Source: Desulfuromonadaceae bacterium
GTDB taxonomy: Bacteria; Desulfobacterota; Desulfuromonadia; Desulfuromonadales; SZUA-401
DNA: 64,000 nt
Reading direction: 5' to 3'
Assembly (NCBI GenBank): GCA_003246035.1
Contig: QKBP01000108.1
Location: 1-64,000 of the forward strand
Shown here: positions 1 through 10,537 of the stretch, piece after piece
How the letters are laid out: every line of letters starts with the position of its first letter
How positions within the stretch are numbered: position 1 is the stretch's first letter
Notes under the pieces: model-generated
Told to the model about the DNA's origin: nothing
Database searches by the model: none
Seen by the model: only the letters and a program-made list of their open reading frames with translations
Made by a program: the position numbers and the translations under genes

Positions 1-145
1 GACCGAGATGGTCATGCCTGGCGACAACATTGCGATGAATGTCGAGCTGATCACCCCGATCGCGATGGACGAAGGTCTGCGTTTCGCGATCCGCGAGGGT
101 GGCCGTACTGTCGGCGCCGGCGTCGTCTCCAAGATCATCGAGTAG
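1..145 (+). CDS. tuf: Elongation factor Tu, C-terminal end (partial)
   Basis: The window opens inside this gene. Reading from base 2 there are 47 codons and a TAG at 143-145, ending in [14 protein letters not shown], the near-invariant C-terminus of EF-Tu domain 3. EF-Tu delivers aminoacyl-tRNA to the ribosome as a GTP complex. It sits 14 bases before rpsJ, the usual str-S10 junction, so the S10 genes are probably transcribed through from the str operon and there is no room for an E. coli-type L4-binding S10 leader. The GTPase domain lies outside the window. Confidence 0.95.
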   Translation, partial: TEMVMPGDNIAMNVELITPIAMDEGLRFAIREGGRTVGAGVVSKIIE

Positions 146-159
146 GTAAGGATAACGCT

Positions 160-468
160 ATGCCCAGCCAAAAGATCAGAATCCGTTTGAAGGCTTACGA
201 CCATAAGCTGCTCGACCAGTCGGTCAACGAGATCGTCGACACTGCCAAGCGCACCGGCGCCCGCGTTGCCGGTCCGATTCCGCTGCCGACCGTGATCAAC
301 AAGTACTGCGTCCTGCGTGGTCCGCACGTTGACAAGAAGAGCCGCGAGCAGTTCGAGATCCGCACTCACAAGCGCCTGCTCGATATTCTCGAGCCGACGC
401 AGCAGACCGTGGATGCGCTGATGAAACTCGATCTTTCCGCCGGCGTGGATGTCGAGATCAAGCTTTAA
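160..468 (+). CDS. rpsJ: 30S ribosomal protein S10
   Basis: 102 residues, the normal S10 length, with the family signature [12 protein letters not shown] near residues 68-79. S10 is part of the 30S head and, as NusE, pairs with NusB in transcription antitermination. The ATG follows GGTAAGGATAACGCT, which supplies a weak to moderate ribosome site. It is first in the S10 block after tuf, in the standard order S10-L3-L4-L23-L2. Confidence 0.98.
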   Translation: MPSQKIRIRLKAYDHKLLDQSVNEIVDTAKRTGARVAGPIPLPTVINKYCVLRGPHVDKKSREQFEIRTHKRLLDILEPTQQTVDALMKLDLSAGVDVEIKL

Positions 469-503
469 TCGAGACTCTTTTATTTCTGTTTAAGGGTAAA
501 CCG

Positions 504-1139
504 ATGATACAGGGAATTTTAGGTAAGAAGCTGGGGATGACCCAGATCTTTGCCGCCGACGGACGGCGCATTCCGGTGACAGTAGTCGAAGCCGGTCCGT
601 GCGTGGTGGTTCAGAAGAAGGTCGCTGAAACGGATGGCTACGATGCCCTGCAGGTAGGCTTCGGCGTCAAGAAGGCGCACCGCACCAACAAGCCGATGAT
701 GGGCCACTTCAAGCCCGCAGGCCAGGGTGCTTTTTCCCATCTGCGTGAATTCCAGGCCAACGACATCGACCAGTACAGCGTCGGTGATGAGGTCACCTGC
801 GAGATTTTCCAGCCTGGCGAACTGGTCGACGTGACCGGGACCAGCAAGGGTAAAGGTTTCCAGGGCGTCATCAAGCGCTGGGGTTTTGCCGGTGGTCGTG
901 CCACGCACGGTTCGATGTTTCACCGCGCTCCCGGCTCCATCGGCGCCAGCGCCTGGCCTTCCCGCGTGTTCAAGGGGAAGAAGATGGCCGGCCAGATGGG
1001 GAACGAGCGCGTCACCGTGCAGCGTCTGGAAGTCGTCGAGGTGCGTCCCGAGCAGAATCTCGTGCTGGTGTACGGAGCCGTTCCGGGTGCCAAGAACAGT
1101 GTCGTGATGCTTCGCAAGACGGCCAAGCCCGTCAAGTAA
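504..1139 (+). CDS. rplC: 50S ribosomal protein L3
   Basis: 211 residues. The N-terminus [16 protein letters not shown] and the central [14 protein letters not shown] / [20 protein letters not shown] regions are characteristic of L3, whose long loop reaches towards the peptidyl-transferase centre. L3 is an early assembly protein binding 23S domain VI. The gene lies 35 bases after rpsJ with an AAGG ribosome site, and 30 bases before rplD. Confidence 0.98.
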   Translation: MIQGILGKKLGMTQIFAADGRRIPVTVVEAGPCVVVQKKVAETDGYDALQVGFGVKKAHRTNKPMMGHFKPAGQGAFSHLREFQANDIDQYSVGDEVTCEIFQPGELVDVTGTSKGKGFQGVIKRWGFAGGRATHGSMFHRAPGSIGASAWPSRVFKGKKMAGQMGNERVTVQRLEVVEVRPEQNLVLVYGAVPGAKNSVVMLRKTAKPVK

Positions 1140-1169
1140 CGAGCCGAGCACAGGACTGGAGAAAGAATC

Positions 1170-1790
1170 ATGGCGAAGATTGCAGTTTACGACATCAACA
1201 ACCAGCAGGTCTCCGAGCGCGAGCTGGCCGATGATGTTTTTAACGTCGATGTGAAGGGTTACCTGATTCACGACATGGTCCGCTATCAGCTGGCCAAGCG
1301 TCGTCAGGGAACCGCCTGCACCAAGGGGCGCAGCGAAGTAGCCCGGACCGGCCGCAAGCCGTTCAAGCAGAAGGGGACCGGCAATGCCCGCCAGGGTATG
1401 CTCAGCGCGCCGATCCATGTCGGCGGTGGTGTGGTGTTCGGCCCTAAGCCTCGCGACTACGGCTTCAAGCTCAATCGCAAGGTCAAGAAGGCGGCCCTCA
1501 AGTGTGCCCTGTCGGCCCGTTTCAAGGAAAACAAGCTGACGGTGCTCAACGAGCTGAGCCTCGCCGAGGCCGGCACCAAGACCTTCAGCGAGATTCTTGG
1601 TCGTTTCGACCTTTCGAACGTGCTGGTGGTGGTCGATGGGGTGAACACCAACGTGGAGCTTTCCGCGCGCAATATCAAGGGTGTCAAGGTGCTGCGTGCC
1701 GAAGGCGCGAACGTCTATGACATCATGAAGCACCAGAACCTGGTGCTGACCGAGGGCGCGGTTTCGCAGCTGGAAGGAGCGTTGCAGTAA
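1170..1790 (+). CDS. rplD: 50S ribosomal protein L4
   Basis: 206 residues with the L4 signature around residues 38-75 ([20 protein letters not shown], then [11 protein letters not shown]), the extended loop that lines the peptide exit tunnel. In E. coli L4 represses its own operon by binding the S10 leader. No such leader is visible here because tuf runs straight into rpsJ, so that control is probably absent or works elsewhere. Its TAA overlaps the ATG of rplW by one base, implying translational coupling. Confidence 0.98.
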   Translation: MAKIAVYDINNQQVSERELADDVFNVDVKGYLIHDMVRYQLAKRRQGTACTKGRSEVARTGRKPFKQKGTGNARQGMLSAPIHVGGGVVFGPKPRDYGFKLNRKVKKAALKCALSARFKENKLTVLNELSLAEAGTKTFSEILGRFDLSNVLVVVDGVNTNVELSARNIKGVKVLRAEGANVYDIMKHQNLVLTEGAVSQLEGALQ

Positions 1791-2080
1791 TGAAACCTCT
1801 GCATCAGATTCTGAAGAAACCTCTGGTGACCGAAAAGAGCAGTAGTCTCCAGAAGGGCGAAGAGCAGGTCGTGGCGTTTGAAGTCGCCCGCGATGCCAAC
1901 AAGATCGAGATCAAGCAGGCCGTCGAGAAAGCCTTCGACGTCAAGGTCAAGGACATCCGCACCATGATCGTCCGCGGCAAGGTGAAGCGTGTCGGCCGCA
2001 GTTTCGGCCAGCGGCAGAACCGCAAGAAGGCCTACGTCACTCTCGAGAAGAACAACACCATCGATTTTTTCGGTGTTTAA
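1790..2080 (+). CDS. rplW: 50S ribosomal protein L23
   Basis: 96 residues, typical for bacterial L23. It begins LHQILKKPLVTEKSSSLQ, the conserved N-terminal motif, and has a basic loop (RGKVKRVGRSFGQRQNRKKA, residues 64-83). L23 sits at the tunnel exit and is the docking site for trigger factor and SRP. The start codon overlaps the rplD stop by one base. Confidence 0.98.
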   Translation: MKPLHQILKKPLVTEKSSSLQKGEEQVVAFEVARDANKIEIKQAVEKAFDVKVKDIRTMIVRGKVKRVGRSFGQRQNRKKAYVTLEKNNTIDFFGV

Positions 2081-2113
2081 CCTGCTGACATCTGAAGTTA
2101 CGGAGTAACGATC

Positions 2114-2938
2114 ATGGGGATCAAGAAATACAAGCCGACATCGCCGGGACGTCGTCACATGACCTCCTCGAATTTCGAGGCGGTAACCCGTTCGACGCCC
2201 GAGAAGTCTCTGCTCGAGCCGCTCAAGAAATCCGGCGGTCGTAATAACGTTGGCCGGATCACCAAGCGTGCGACCGGTGGTGGCCACAAGCGCAAGTACC
2301 GCGTTATCGATTTTCGCCGCGACAAGCTGGCGATTCCCGGTACCGTTGCGGCGGTCGAGTACGACCCGAACCGTTCAGCCCGCATCGCCCTGATCCACTA
2401 CGCGGATGGTGAGAAGCGCTACATTCTCGCACCGGTCGGCCTGAGCGTCGGCGACGTGGTCGAGGCTGGCGAGAACGCCGATATCAAGCCGGGCAACGCC
2501 CTGCCGATCCGCTCGATCCCTCTCGGTACCTGGGTTCACAATGTTGAGCTCAAGGTCGGCAAGGGTGGGCAGCTGGCTCGCAGCGCCGGGACCTATGCGA
2601 TGATCGCCGCCAAGGAAGGGAAGTACGCCCAGCTGCGTCTCCCCTCCGGTGAGGTCCGCCTGGTTCTGCAGGAGTGTTGCGCTTCGATCGGTCAGGTCGG
2701 CAATACCGATCATGAGAACGTCAAGATTGGTAAGGCCGGCCGTAATCGCTGGGTGGGCAAGCGTCCCCAGTCGCGCGGCGTGGCCATGAACCCGGTCGAC
2801 CACCCCCATGGTGGTGGTGAGGGTAAGAGCTCCGGCGGCCGCCACCCGGTGACCCCGTGGGGCGTCCCGACCAAAGGTTACAAGACTCGTTCCAACAAGC
2901 GCACGGACAAGTTCATCGTGCGACGCCGTAACAAGTAG
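2114..2938 (+). CDS. rplB: 50S ribosomal protein L2
   Basis: 274 residues. The C-terminal motif [20 protein letters not shown] (about residues 223-242) contains the histidine implicated in peptidyl transfer, and the tail [18 protein letters not shown] is standard. L2 is one of the largest and most conserved 23S-binding proteins and is needed for subunit association. A GGAG-type site precedes the ATG. It lies 33 bases after rplW and 16 before rpsS. Confidence 0.98.
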   Translation: MGIKKYKPTSPGRRHMTSSNFEAVTRSTPEKSLLEPLKKSGGRNNVGRITKRATGGGHKRKYRVIDFRRDKLAIPGTVAAVEYDPNRSARIALIHYADGEKRYILAPVGLSVGDVVEAGENADIKPGNALPIRSIPLGTWVHNVELKVGKGGQLARSAGTYAMIAAKEGKYAQLRLPSGEVRLVLQECCASIGQVGNTDHENVKIGKAGRNRWVGKRPQSRGVAMNPVDHPHGGGEGKSSGGRHPVTPWGVPTKGYKTRSNKRTDKFIVRRRNK

Positions 2939-2954
2939 GCCATAGGAGAGTATC

Positions 2955-3233
2955 GTGGCGAGATCGATTAAAAAAGGACCTTACGTTCAGGAAAGCCTTG
3001 CCCGCAAGGTTGAGAAGCTTGGTGAGGGCGCCAGCAAGACCGTGATCAAGACCTGGTCGCGTCGTTCCACCATTACGCCCGATTTCATCGGCATGACCTT
3101 CGCCGTTCACAACGGCCGCAAGTTCATCCCGGTGTTCGTGACCGAGAACATGGTCGGTCACAAACTGGGCGAGTTTTCACCGACCCGGACCTACTACGGT
3201 CACGGCGCGGACAAGAAGAGCAAGCGCAAGTAA
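2955..3233 (+). CDS. rpsS: 30S ribosomal protein S19
   Basis: 92 residues starting at GTG behind [22 protein letters not shown] and the C-terminal [20 protein letters not shown] are family signatures. S19 forms a complex with S13 in the 30S head and touches the A-site finger. Its place between L2 and L22 is the universal bacterial order. Confidence 0.98.
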   Translation: MARSIKKGPYVQESLARKVEKLGEGASKTVIKTWSRRSTITPDFIGMTFAVHNGRKFIPVFVTENMVGHKLGEFSPTRTYYGHGADKKSKRK

Positions 3234-3260
3234 GGCGTTTCCTTTCAGGAGAGTAGCTAG

Positions 3261-3596
3261 ATGGAAGCCACAGCTAAGTTGAAATTCGCGCGACTGTCCG
3301 CGCGCAAGGCCCGCCTGGTCGTTGACATGGTGCGCGGCAAGCAGGTCCAGGAAGCCCTGACCATGCTCCGTTTCTCGCCGCAGAAGGCCGCGGGGATCGT
3401 ATCCGGTGTCGTACAGTCGGCGGTTGCCAATGCCGAGCAGAAGGGCGTGTCCGATGTTGATCGCCTGTTTGTCAAGACCATTTTCGTTGACCAGGGACCG
3501 GCGCTGAAGCGTTTCATCCCGCGAGCCCAGGGCCGCGCGAGCCGCATCCGCAAACCGACCAGTCACATTACCGTCATTCTCGACGAGAAGAAGTAA
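3261..3596 (+). CDS. rplV: 50S ribosomal protein L22
   Basis: 111 residues. ARLSARKARLVVDMVRGKQV at the N-terminus and the C-terminal hairpin with RAQGRASRIRKPTSHITV are diagnostic; that hairpin extends into the exit tunnel near the macrolide site. AGGAGAGTAGCTAG gives a good ribosome site before the ATG. It lies 27 bases after rpsS and 12 before rpsC. Confidence 0.98.
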   Translation: MEATAKLKFARLSARKARLVVDMVRGKQVQEALTMLRFSPQKAAGIVSGVVQSAVANAEQKGVSDVDRLFVKTIFVDQGPALKRFIPRAQGRASRIRKPTSHITVILDEKK

Positions 3597-3608
3597 GGAG
3601 GTATCGGT

Positions 3609-4244
3609 TTGGGCCAGAAAGTTCATCCGATCGGATTTCGTTTGGGGTTCAACCGGACCTGGGAGTCCCGCTGGTACTCTGAAGCGGATTACGCCAAGCT
3701 GCTGCATGAAGACATCAAGCTGCGCAACTTCCTGAAGAAGCGCCTCTATCATGCCGGTATCTCGAAAATCGAGATCGAGCGCGCGGCCAGCAAAGCCAAG
3801 TTCAACATCTTCGCTGCCCGCCCCGGGATTATCATCGGCAAGAAGGGCGCTGAGGTCGAGACCCTCAAGAAGGAGCTCGCCAAGCTGACCGATAACGAGG
3901 TTTTCCTGAACATCCAGGAAGTCCGTAAGCCCGAGGTCGACGCCCAGCTCGTGGCCGAGAACGTGGCTCTTCAGTTGGAGCGCCGTGTCGCTTTCCGTCG
4001 CGCCATGAAGAAGTCGGTCGGCCAGGCCCTCAAGTTTGGCGCCCAGGGCGTCAAGATCGAGTGCTCGGGTCGTCTCGGCGGTGCGGAGATGAGTCGCCGC
4101 GAGTGGTACCGCGAAGGGCGCGTGCCTCTGCACACCCTGCGTGCCGACATCGACTACGGGTTCGCCGAGGCCAAGACCACCTATGGGATCATCGGTGTCA
4201 AGGTCCTTATTTTCAAGGGCGAGCTGCTCTCGAAAGACCAGTAA
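3609..4244 (+). CDS. rpsC: 30S ribosomal protein S3
   Basis: 211 residues, starting [20 protein letters not shown]. The type-II KH domain is visible as [18 protein letters not shown] near residues 74-91, with the GxxG loop. The C-terminal half carries [21 protein letters not shown]3 lines the mRNA entry tunnel. The start codon is TTG at 3609, rare for such a gene, and is backed by an almost perfect AAGGAGG (3596-3602). No ATG or GTG nearby would keep the invariant N-terminus. Confidence 0.97.
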   Translation: MGQKVHPIGFRLGFNRTWESRWYSEADYAKLLHEDIKLRNFLKKRLYHAGISKIEIERAASKAKFNIFAARPGIIIGKKGAEVETLKKELAKLTDNEVFLNIQEVRKPEVDAQLVAENVALQLERRVAFRRAMKKSVGQALKFGAQGVKIECSGRLGGAEMSRREWYREGRVPLHTLRADIDYGFAEAKTTYGIIGVKVLIFKGELLSKDQ

Positions 4245-4268
4245 GGTAGGGGTTAGGAGTACACTGCC

Positions 4269-4683
<415 letters not shown>

Positions 4684-4694
<11 letters not shown>

Positions 4695-4875
4695 TGAACT
4701 TAAAGGGATGAAGGTCGAGGACCTGCAGAAAAAGGTAGTCGAGCTGAACGAGGAGCTGTTCAACCTCCGTTTTCAGCTCCACACCGGCCAGCTGGAGAAC
4801 ACGTCACGTGTTGCCCAGACCCGCAAGGATATTGCCCGGGTCAAGACCATCCTGCGTGAAAAGCAGGCCCAGTAG
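4684..4875 (+). CDS. rpmC: 50S ribosomal protein L29
   Basis: 63 residues beginning [18 protein letters not shown], two-helix L29. A longer in-frame reading begins at 4660 inside rplP, but the ATG at 4684 sits behind GGGAGGATGCC and gives the normal length and N-terminus, so it is chosen. L29 sits beside L23 at the tunnel exit. The gene overlaps rplP by 11 bases. Confidence 0.96.
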
Positions 4876-4892
4876 AGAGTGTGAGGATAAAC

Positions 4893-5159
4893 ATGAACGC
4901 TTCGCGTGGAAATCGCAAGACCCGGGTTGGCATCGTTGTCAGTGACAAGATGGACAAGACCGTGGTGGTTCGGGTCGACCATATGGTCAAGCACCCGGTA
5001 TACAAGAAGTACATCAAGCGCAAGGTGACCTACAAGGCCCATGACGAGGCCAATGCCTGCACCGCAGGGGACAAGGTCCTGATCGTTGAGTCCCGCCCCC
5101 TGTCCCGTGACAAGCGCTGGCGGGTGCGCGAGATTCTCGAGAAATCTGTCATCGTTTAG
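4893..5159 (+). CDS. rpsQ: 30S ribosomal protein S17
   Basis: 88 residues, OB-fold S17, with the signature [20 protein letters not shown] (residues 23-42). A GTG at 4881 could extend it by four residues, but GTGAGGA at 4881-4887 is better read as the ribosome site for the ATG at 4893, and 88 residues fits the family. It lies 17 bases after rpmC and 12 before rplN. Confidence 0.96.
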   Translation: MNASRGNRKTRVGIVVSDKMDKTVVVRVDHMVKHPVYKKYIKRKVTYKAHDEANACTAGDKVLIVESRPLSRDKRWRVREILEKSVIV

Positions 5160-5171
5160 GAGATACACGGC

Positions 5172-5540
5172 ATGATCCAGATGCAGTCAATGCTCAGTGT
5201 CGCAGACAACTCCGGTGCCCGGAAGCTCTGCTGCATTAAGGTTCTTGGTGGTTCCAAGAGAAAATATGCCGGCGTGGGCGATATCATCGTTTGCTCCGTC
5301 AAGGAAGCGATGCCCAACTCGAAGGTCAAGAAGGGCGATGTGGTCAAGGCCGTGATCGTGCGTACCTGCAAAGAGGTGCCTCGGCCCGACGGCTCGTACA
5401 TCCGCTTCGATACCAACTCGGCGGTCCTGATCAACAACGCCGGCGAGCCTGTCGGTACCCGTATCTTCGGCCCGGTAGCCCGCGAACTGCGTGCCCGCCG
5501 CTTCATGAAGATCGTGTCGCTGGCCCCCGAGGTTCTCTGA
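5172..5540 (+). CDS. rplN: 50S ribosomal protein L14
   Basis: 122 residues, exactly the usual bacterial length. [19 protein letters not shown] and the C-terminal [19 protein letters not shown] are diagnostic. L14 forms intersubunit bridges and is the target of silencing factor RsfS in other bacteria. AGGAGATACACGGC precedes the ATG. Confidence 0.98.
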   Translation: MIQMQSMLSVADNSGARKLCCIKVLGGSKRKYAGVGDIIVCSVKEAMPNSKVKKGDVVKAVIVRTCKEVPRPDGSYIRFDTNSAVLINNAGEPVGTRIFGPVARELRARRFMKIVSLAPEVL

Positions 5541-5571
5541 TTCGCAGTCACTTATTGTTTGGAGCAAGCTA

Positions 5572-5904
5572 ATGGCGGCAAAGAAACTACATGTCAAAAA
5601 AGATGACATGGTCATGGTGCAAGTCGGGAAGGACAAAGGCAAGACCGGCAAGGTCCTGAAGGTCTTTCCTGCGAAAGAAAGGGTGCTGGTCGAGAGCCTG
5701 AACGTGGTCAAGCGCCACACGCGCCCGACCCAGCTCAATCCCGATGGCGGTATCGTCGAGAAGGAAGCCCCCCTGAACATCTCGAATGTGATGGTGGTGT
5801 GCGGCGCCTGCAACCAGGCGACCCGTACCGGTATCCGCGCCCTCGATGACGGCAAGCGCGTACGCTTCTGCAAGAAGTGCAACGAGCTGGTCGACCGGAA
5901 GTAA
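5572..5904 (+). CDS. rplX: 50S ribosomal protein L24, zinc-ribbon form
   Basis: 110 residues. The N-terminal KOW motif ([20 protein letters not shown], residues 9-28) binds 23S rRNA and starts 50S assembly. The C-terminal part has two CxxC pairs (C77/C80 and C100/C103), a zinc-ribbon arrangement absent from E. coli L24 but found in several other bacterial lineages. It lies 31 bases after rplN and 12 before rplE. Confidence 0.98.
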   Translation: MAAKKLHVKKDDMVMVQVGKDKGKTGKVLKVFPAKERVLVESLNVVKRHTRPTQLNPDGGIVEKEAPLNISNVMVVCGACNQATRTGIRALDDGKRVRFCKKCNELVDRK

Positions 5905-5916
5905 CGGAGGAATTCC

Positions 5917-6456
5917 ATGGCCAGGTTGAAAGAAATTTACAAGGAGAAGCTGGCTCCCCAGCTCCTCAAAGATCTCAACTGCAAGAACGTAATGGAAGTT
6001 CCTCGGGTTGAGAAAGTGGTCGTAAACATCGGTCTGGGTGAGGCTATCCAGAATCCGAAACTGCTCGAATCGGCTGTCGAGGAGCTGTCGAAGATTACTG
6101 GTCAGAAGGCCGTGATCACTCGCGCCAAGAACTCGATCGCGAGCTTCAAGCTCCGCGAGGGGATGCCGATCGGGTGCTGCGTGACGCTGCGTCGTGATCG
6201 TGCTTACGATTTCCTCGAGCGTCTGATCAATGTTGCTCTCCCCCGCGTGCGCGACTTCAAGGGCGTGTCCCCGAAGGCGTTCGATGGCCGCGGCAACTAT
6301 ACTCTCGGGATTCGTGAGCAGATCATCTTCCCCGAGATCGATATCGACAAGATCGCCAAGGTTAGTGGCCTGAACATCACCATCGTGACCAGTGCCAAGA
6401 CCGACGAGGCGGGGCGCGCTCTCCTGGCCGGGATGGGCATGCCTTTCCGTAAATAA
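5917..6456 (+). CDS. rplE: 50S ribosomal protein L5
   Basis: 179 residues, standard length. Conserved [13 protein letters not shown] and the loop near residues 115-145 ([20 protein letters not shown]) that contacts P-site tRNA are present. L5 is the core of the 5S RNP with L18. ACGGAGGAATTCC gives a strong ribosome site. Confidence 0.98.
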   Translation: MARLKEIYKEKLAPQLLKDLNCKNVMEVPRVEKVVVNIGLGEAIQNPKLLESAVEELSKITGQKAVITRAKNSIASFKLREGMPIGCCVTLRRDRAYDFLERLINVALPRVRDFKGVSPKAFDGRGNYTLGIREQIIFPEIDIDKIAKVSGLNITIVTSAKTDEAGRALLAGMGMPFRK

Positions 6457-6482
6457 GTTACGGGCAAGCGGAGGACATTACA

Positions 6483-6668
6483 GTGGCAAAGAAATCGATG
6501 ATGATCAAGGCCAAACGGCCCAAGAAGTTTCAGGTCAGGGAATACAATCGCTGCCCTCTGTGCGGGCGCCCGCGTGCCTACTACCGTAAATTCGACATGT
6601 GCCGGATCTGCCTGCGTAAGCTGGCTTCCGAAGGGAAGATCCCCGGCGTCATCAAGTCGAGCTGGTAG
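6483..6668 (+). CDS. rpsN: 30S ribosomal protein S14, zinc-binding type
   Basis: 61 residues, the short S14 class. C24, C27, C40 and C43 form the CxxC-x12-CxxC zinc site ([20 protein letters not shown]). The longer cysteine-free S14 of enterobacteria is about 100 residues. The start codon is GTG at 6483 behind GCGGAGGACATTACA. Its place between L5 and S8 is canonical. Confidence 0.97.
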   Translation: MAKKSMMIKAKRPKKFQVREYNRCPLCGRPRAYYRKFDMCRICLRKLASEGKIPGVIKSSW

Positions 6669-6692
6669 AGATCGAGAAGGAGAAACAAAGTT

Positions 6693-7091
6693 ATGTCGAT
6701 GACCGATCCTATCGCAGATTTGCTGACCCGGATCCGCAACGCCGGGACGGCTAAGCATCAGAAACTTGACATCCCCATGTCCAAGGTCAAGGTGGCGATT
6801 GCCACTGTCCTCAAGGATCAGGGTTATATCAAGAATTTTAAGACCATCAGCGATGATAAGCAGGGCATGTTGCGCATCTACCTCAAGTACGATGACAGCA
6901 ACCTCCCGATCATCCATGAGATCACCCGCGTGTCGACCCCCGGTCGCCGCATCTACGTCGGCAAGGACGACATCCCCTCGATCAAGAACGGTCTCGGGAT
7001 TGCCATCCTGTCGACCTCCCAGGGTGTGATGGATGACGCCACCGCGCGTCAGGCCCAGGTCGGCGGCGAACTCATCTGTACTGTCTGGTAA
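6693..7091 (+). CDS. rpsH: 30S ribosomal protein S8
   Basis: 132 residues. [16 protein letters not shown] at the start and GELICTVW at the end are standard S8. S8 binds the central 16S domain and in E. coli represses the spc operon by binding mRNA near rplE. I did not find a convincing copy of that site. AGAAGGAGAAAC precedes the ATG. Confidence 0.98.
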   Translation: MSMTDPIADLLTRIRNAGTAKHQKLDIPMSKVKVAIATVLKDQGYIKNFKTISDDKQGMLRIYLKYDDSNLPIIHEITRVSTPGRRIYVGKDDIPSIKNGLGIAILSTSQGVMDDATARQAQVGGELICTVW

Positions 7092-7106
7092 ATAGGAGCT
7101 GTAACG

Positions 7107-7646
7107 ATGTCGCGAATTGGCAAAATGCCTATTACTATCCCCTCCGGGGTCAAGGTCGCCATGAACGGTGAGGAGATGACGGTGCAGGGTCCCAAGGGGA
7201 AACTGAGCCAGGTCCTTCCCGCTGTGGTGGATATCAAGGTCGCTGCCGACGTGGTGACCGTGGAGCGCCGCGCCGATGACAAGGCCGACCACTCCATGCA
7301 GGGGCTGACCCGCACTTTGATCGCCAACATGGTCCAGGGCGTTTCGGAGGGCTTCGAGCGGATTCTCGAGATCACCGGTGTCGGTTACCGTGCCGAAGCG
7401 AGCGGCAAGAACCTCAACCTTTCCCTCGGCTATTCGCATCCCGTTGAGTATGCGCTCCCTGAAGGTATCTCGGTTGAAGTCGAGAAGCAGACCAAGATCA
7501 TGGTGCGCGGGATCGACAAGCAGCTCGTGGGTGCCACGGCAGCCAAGATCCGTTCGTTCCGTCCGCCGGAGCCCTACAAAGGCAAAGGGATCCGGTACGC
7601 CGACGAGCGGATCCTGCGCAAGGCCGGTAAGGCCGGCAAGAAATAA
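7107..7646 (+). CDS. rplF: 50S ribosomal protein L6
   Basis: 179 residues starting [20 protein letters not shown]. The two related L6 domains and the C-terminal signature [19 protein letters not shown] (residues about 151-169) are intact. L6 lies near the GTPase centre. It lies 15 bases after rpsH and 27 before rplR. Confidence 0.98.
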   Translation: MSRIGKMPITIPSGVKVAMNGEEMTVQGPKGKLSQVLPAVVDIKVAADVVTVERRADDKADHSMQGLTRTLIANMVQGVSEGFERILEITGVGYRAEASGKNLNLSLGYSHPVEYALPEGISVEVEKQTKIMVRGIDKQLVGATAAKIRSFRPPEPYKGKGIRYADERILRKAGKAGKK

Positions 7647-7673
7647 TCGCAACTAGGGCAAGGAGATAGAACA

Positions 7674-8042
7674 GTGAGTATCGCGAAACAGAGACGCGAC
7701 GGACGCTTAAAGCGCAAGAACCGGGTCCGCAAGAAAATCCGCGGCACGACCGAGCAGCCCCGGCTGAGCGTTTTCCGCAGCGGCAAGCACATCTATGCCC
7801 AGATCATCGAAGATGTGAACGGCAACACCCTGGCTGCGGCTTCGACGGTAACGAAAGAGGTTGCCAACGGTCTGAAGCAGACGGGGAATATCGATGCTGC
7901 CAAGGCTGTCGGCAAAGCGATTGCCGAGCAGGCGCTGAGCAAGAATATCAAGCAGGTCGTCTTCGACCGCAACGGCTTCCTGTACCACGGTCGCGTCAAG
8001 GCACTCGCCGAGGCGGCTCGTGAAGCCGGTCTGTCTTTCTAG
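7674..8042 (+). CDS. rplR: 50S ribosomal protein L18
   Basis: 122 residues, GTG start at 7674 behind AAGGAGATAGAACA. The Arg/Lys-rich N-terminus ([19 protein letters not shown]) and [20 protein letters not shown] are L18 signatures. L18 carries 5S rRNA into the 50S subunit with L5. It lies 11 bases before the chosen rpsE start. Confidence 0.97.
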   Translation: MSIAKQRRDGRLKRKNRVRKKIRGTTEQPRLSVFRSGKHIYAQIIEDVNGNTLAAASTVTKEVANGLKQTGNIDAAKAVGKAIAEQALSKNIKQVVFDRNGFLYHGRVKALAEAAREAGLSF

Positions 8043-8053
8043 GGGTGAAGAAT

Positions 8054-8563
8054 ATGTCTTTGCAGCGCAACGACTTGAATGAGATGGAACTGACCGATCG
8101 CGTTATCCACATCAACCGGAACGCTAAAGTGGTCAAAGGTGGCCGCCGTTTCAGCTTCTCGGCTCTTGTGGTCGTAGGTGACGGTCATGGTCGTGTTGGT
8201 TGCGGCCTCGGCAAGGCGAAAGAGGTTCCCGAGGCGATCCGCAAGGGTGTCGAGCAGGCCAAGAAGAGCCTGATCAAGGTCCCCCTGCAGGGACGCACGA
8301 TCCCCTTCGATGTGCTCGGTAAGTTCGGGGCGGGTAAGGTTCTGCTCAAGCCGGCGTCGGAAGGTACCGGTGTAATCGCCGGCGGCCCCGTGCGTGCCAT
8401 TCTCGAATCAGCAGGCGTTGGTAACATCCTTGCCAAGTGCCTCGGTTCGAACAATCCGCACAACGTGGTCAAGGCGACCCTGAATGCTCTTTCTCAGCTC
8501 AAGAGCCCCGAAGAAATGCTCGCCCGTCGCGGTATGGGCGAAAACGCTTCCGAACAGGAATAA
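8054..8563 (+). CDS. rpsE: 30S ribosomal protein S5
   Basis: 169 residues from the ATG at 8054. The S5 double-stranded-RNA-like domain ([20 protein letters not shown]) and the C-terminal fold ([19 protein letters not shown]) are clear. A GTG at 8045 would add three residues, but AGGGGTGAA at 8041-8049 works better as the ribosome site for 8054. S5 acts in decoding fidelity and mRNA unwinding at the entry tunnel. Confidence 0.95.
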   Translation: MSLQRNDLNEMELTDRVIHINRNAKVVKGGRRFSFSALVVVGDGHGRVGCGLGKAKEVPEAIRKGVEQAKKSLIKVPLQGRTIPFDVLGKFGAGKVLLKPASEGTGVIAGGPVRAILESAGVGNILAKCLGSNNPHNVVKATLNALSQLKSPEEMLARRGMGENASEQE

Positions 8564-8575
8564 CGGAGACTATCC

Positions 8576-8758
8576 ATGGCAGGCGAGATCAAGGTTACCC
8601 TCCGCCGGAGTGGTATTGGACGCAAGAAATACTTCACCAAGGTGTTGCATGGCCTGGGGCTGACCCGGCTGCACAAGACGGTGACCGTTCAGGACACTCC
8701 TGAAATGCGCGGCATGATCGCCAAGGTCGCCCACATGGTCGAAGTTCAGGAACAGTAA
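8576..8758 (+). CDS. rpmD: 50S ribosomal protein L30
   Basis: 60 residues, ferredoxin-like L30, with RSGIGRKKYFTKVLHGLGL and ending in a typical short C-terminal helix (VAHMVEVQEQ). It lies 12 bases after rpsE and 15 before rplO, the usual spc position. GGAGACTATCC precedes the ATG. Confidence 0.97.
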   Translation: MAGEIKVTLRRSGIGRKKYFTKVLHGLGLTRLHKTVTVQDTPEMRGMIAKVAHMVEVQEQ

Positions 8759-8773
8759 CCGAGGACGAATATC

Positions 8774-9214
8774 ATGGATCTGAGCAATCTCAAACCGGCA
8801 ATCGGTTCGACAAAGAGTAAGAAACGCATTGGCCGTGGCCCCGGTTCCGGGACCGGCAAGACCGCCGGCAAAGGACACAAGGGTCAGAAGGCCCGCAGCG
8901 GCGGCAGCATCAAGCCCGGCTTCGAGGGCGGGCAGATGCCTCTGCAGCGGCGCCTCCCCAAGCGCGGTTTCAAGAGCCTTGACAAGAAGGTTTACGTCCT
9001 GGTCAAGATCCAGGACCTCGAACTGTTCGAGGCGAACAGCGTTGTCGACATCGAGGCGCTTGGCAAGGCCGGTCTGGTCAAGGCGTTGAATGATGGCATC
9101 AAGGTGCTGGGTGATGGCGAGTTGACTAAGGCTCTGACCGTGCGTGCCCACAAGTTCAGCAAGTCGGCAATCGAGAAGATCGAGAAAGCCGGCGGCAAAG
9201 CCGAGGTGATTTAA
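8774..9214 (+). CDS. rplO: 50S ribosomal protein L15
   Basis: 146 residues. The Gly/Lys-rich N-terminal tail ([19 protein letters not shown], residues 16-34) penetrates the 50S core, and [20 protein letters not shown] is the second L15 signature. It ends one base before the secY start, so SecY synthesis is probably coupled to it. Confidence 0.98.
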   Translation: MDLSNLKPAIGSTKSKKRIGRGPGSGTGKTAGKGHKGQKARSGGSIKPGFEGGQMPLQRRLPKRGFKSLDKKVYVLVKIQDLELFEANSVVDIEALGKAGLVKALNDGIKVLGDGELTKALTVRAHKFSKSAIEKIEKAGGKAEVI

Positions 9215-9215
9215 G

Positions 9216-10526
9216 GTGCTCCAAGCCCTGCAGAACATCTTCAGTATCCCCGAACTGCGCCGCAGGGTCATGTTCACCCTCGGCATGCTTGCGGTCTATC
9301 GCGTCGGTTGCCATGTGCCGGTTCCGGGTGTCGATGCCACGGTTATCAGTCAGTTTTTTCAGGGGCAGGAAGGGAATCTGCTCGGGCTGGTAAGCGCCTT
9401 TACCGGCGGTGCGCTGGAGCGCATGACGGTTTTCGCGCTCGGCATCATGCCGTACATTAGTGCCTCGATTATCCTCCAGCTGCTGACCGTGGTCTTCGAA
9501 CCGGTCGAGCGGATGTCCAAAGAGGGTGAGCAGGGGCGCAAGAAGATCACCCAGTGGACGCGCTACGGCACCGTGGCCCTGTCTATCATCCAGGGGACTG
9601 GCATCGCAGTCGGACTGCAGACCATGATGGGCCCCGGCGGGGTTCCGGTGGTTGCCAACCCCGGACCCGGTTTCGTCATCCTGACGGTCATCACCCTGAC
9701 GGCCGGTACGGCGTTTATCATGTGGCTCGGCGAGCAGATCACCGAGCGCGGGATCGGCAACGGCATCTCGCTGATCATCTTCGCGGGAATCGTCGCCAAC
9801 CTCCCCTCGGCCCTGATCAATACCTATCGCCTGCTTGACACCGGTGCCATGTCGGTCGGGGCGCTTCTGGTGATTCTGATCATTGCGATCGTTTCCATCT
9901 GGTTCATCATCTTCATGGAGCGTGCGCAACGCCGTGTCCCTATCCATTACGCCAAGCGGGTTGTCGGCAGCCGTTCCTACGGTGGCCAGACCAGCCATCT
10001 GCCGCTCAAGGTCAACATGAGCGGTGTCATCCCGCCGATCTTTGCGAGCTCGATCATCATGTTTCCGGCGACAGTGGCGAATTTCGTCGACGTCCCCTGG
10101 GTTCAGACCCTGGCCGGGATGATGACCCCGACCCACTGGGTTTACAACGTTTTTTATGTTGCCTTTATCATTTTCTTCTGTTATTTCTACACGGCTATTA
10201 CGTTCAACCCTGTTGACGTCGCAGAAAACGTGAAGAAACAGGGTGGCTACATCCCCGGCATCCGCCCCGGCAAGGCAACTTCCGAGTACATCGATACGGT
10301 CCTGACGCGCATCACGTTCGCCGGTGCGATCTACGTCTCGGCGGTTTGCGTGTTGCCGACGATCCTGATTGGTCAGTTCAACGTTCCGTTCTTCTTCGGC
10401 GGCACGTCGTTGCTGATCGTAGTCGGTGTTGGTCTCGATACGGCCAGCCAGATCGAGGCTCATCTGATCTCGCGTTCGTACGAGGGGTTCATGCAGGGCG
10501 TTACCCTTCGGGGACGCCGCGGCTAA
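9216..10526 (+). CDS. secY: Preprotein translocase subunit SecY
   Basis: 436 residues starting at GTG 9216, one base after rplO. SecY is the pore of the SecYEG inner-membrane channel for exported and membrane proteins. Ten hydrophobic segments can be followed, with a first transmembrane helix at about 20-40, the plug region after it, and the conserved cytoplasmic loop ending [33 protein letters not shown] is a family motif. Placement between L15 and adk is common in bacteria. Confidence 0.98.
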   Translation: MLQALQNIFSIPELRRRVMFTLGMLAVYRVGCHVPVPGVDATVISQFFQGQEGNLLGLVSAFTGGALERMTVFALGIMPYISASIILQLLTVVFEPVERMSKEGEQGRKKITQWTRYGTVALSIIQGTGIAVGLQTMMGPGGVPVVANPGPGFVILTVITLTAGTAFIMWLGEQITERGIGNGISLIIFAGIVANLPSALINTYRLLDTGAMSVGALLVILIIAIVSIWFIIFMERAQRRVPIHYAKRVVGSRSYGGQTSHLPLKVNMSGVIPPIFASSIIMFPATVANFVDVPWVQTLAGMMTPTHWVYNVFYVAFIIFFCYFYTAITFNPVDVAENVKKQGGYIPGIRPGKATSEYIDTVLTRITFAGAIYVSAVCVLPTILIGQFNVPFFFGGTSLLIVVGVGLDTASQIEAHLISRSYEGFMQGVTLRGRRG

Positions 10527-10537
10527 CGGAACAGGCG

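Noticed and set aside
519..1733. 404-codon open frame on the - strand under rplC/rplD
   Set aside because: It is an antisense shadow of high-GC ribosomal genes; no ribosome site and no recognisable domain.
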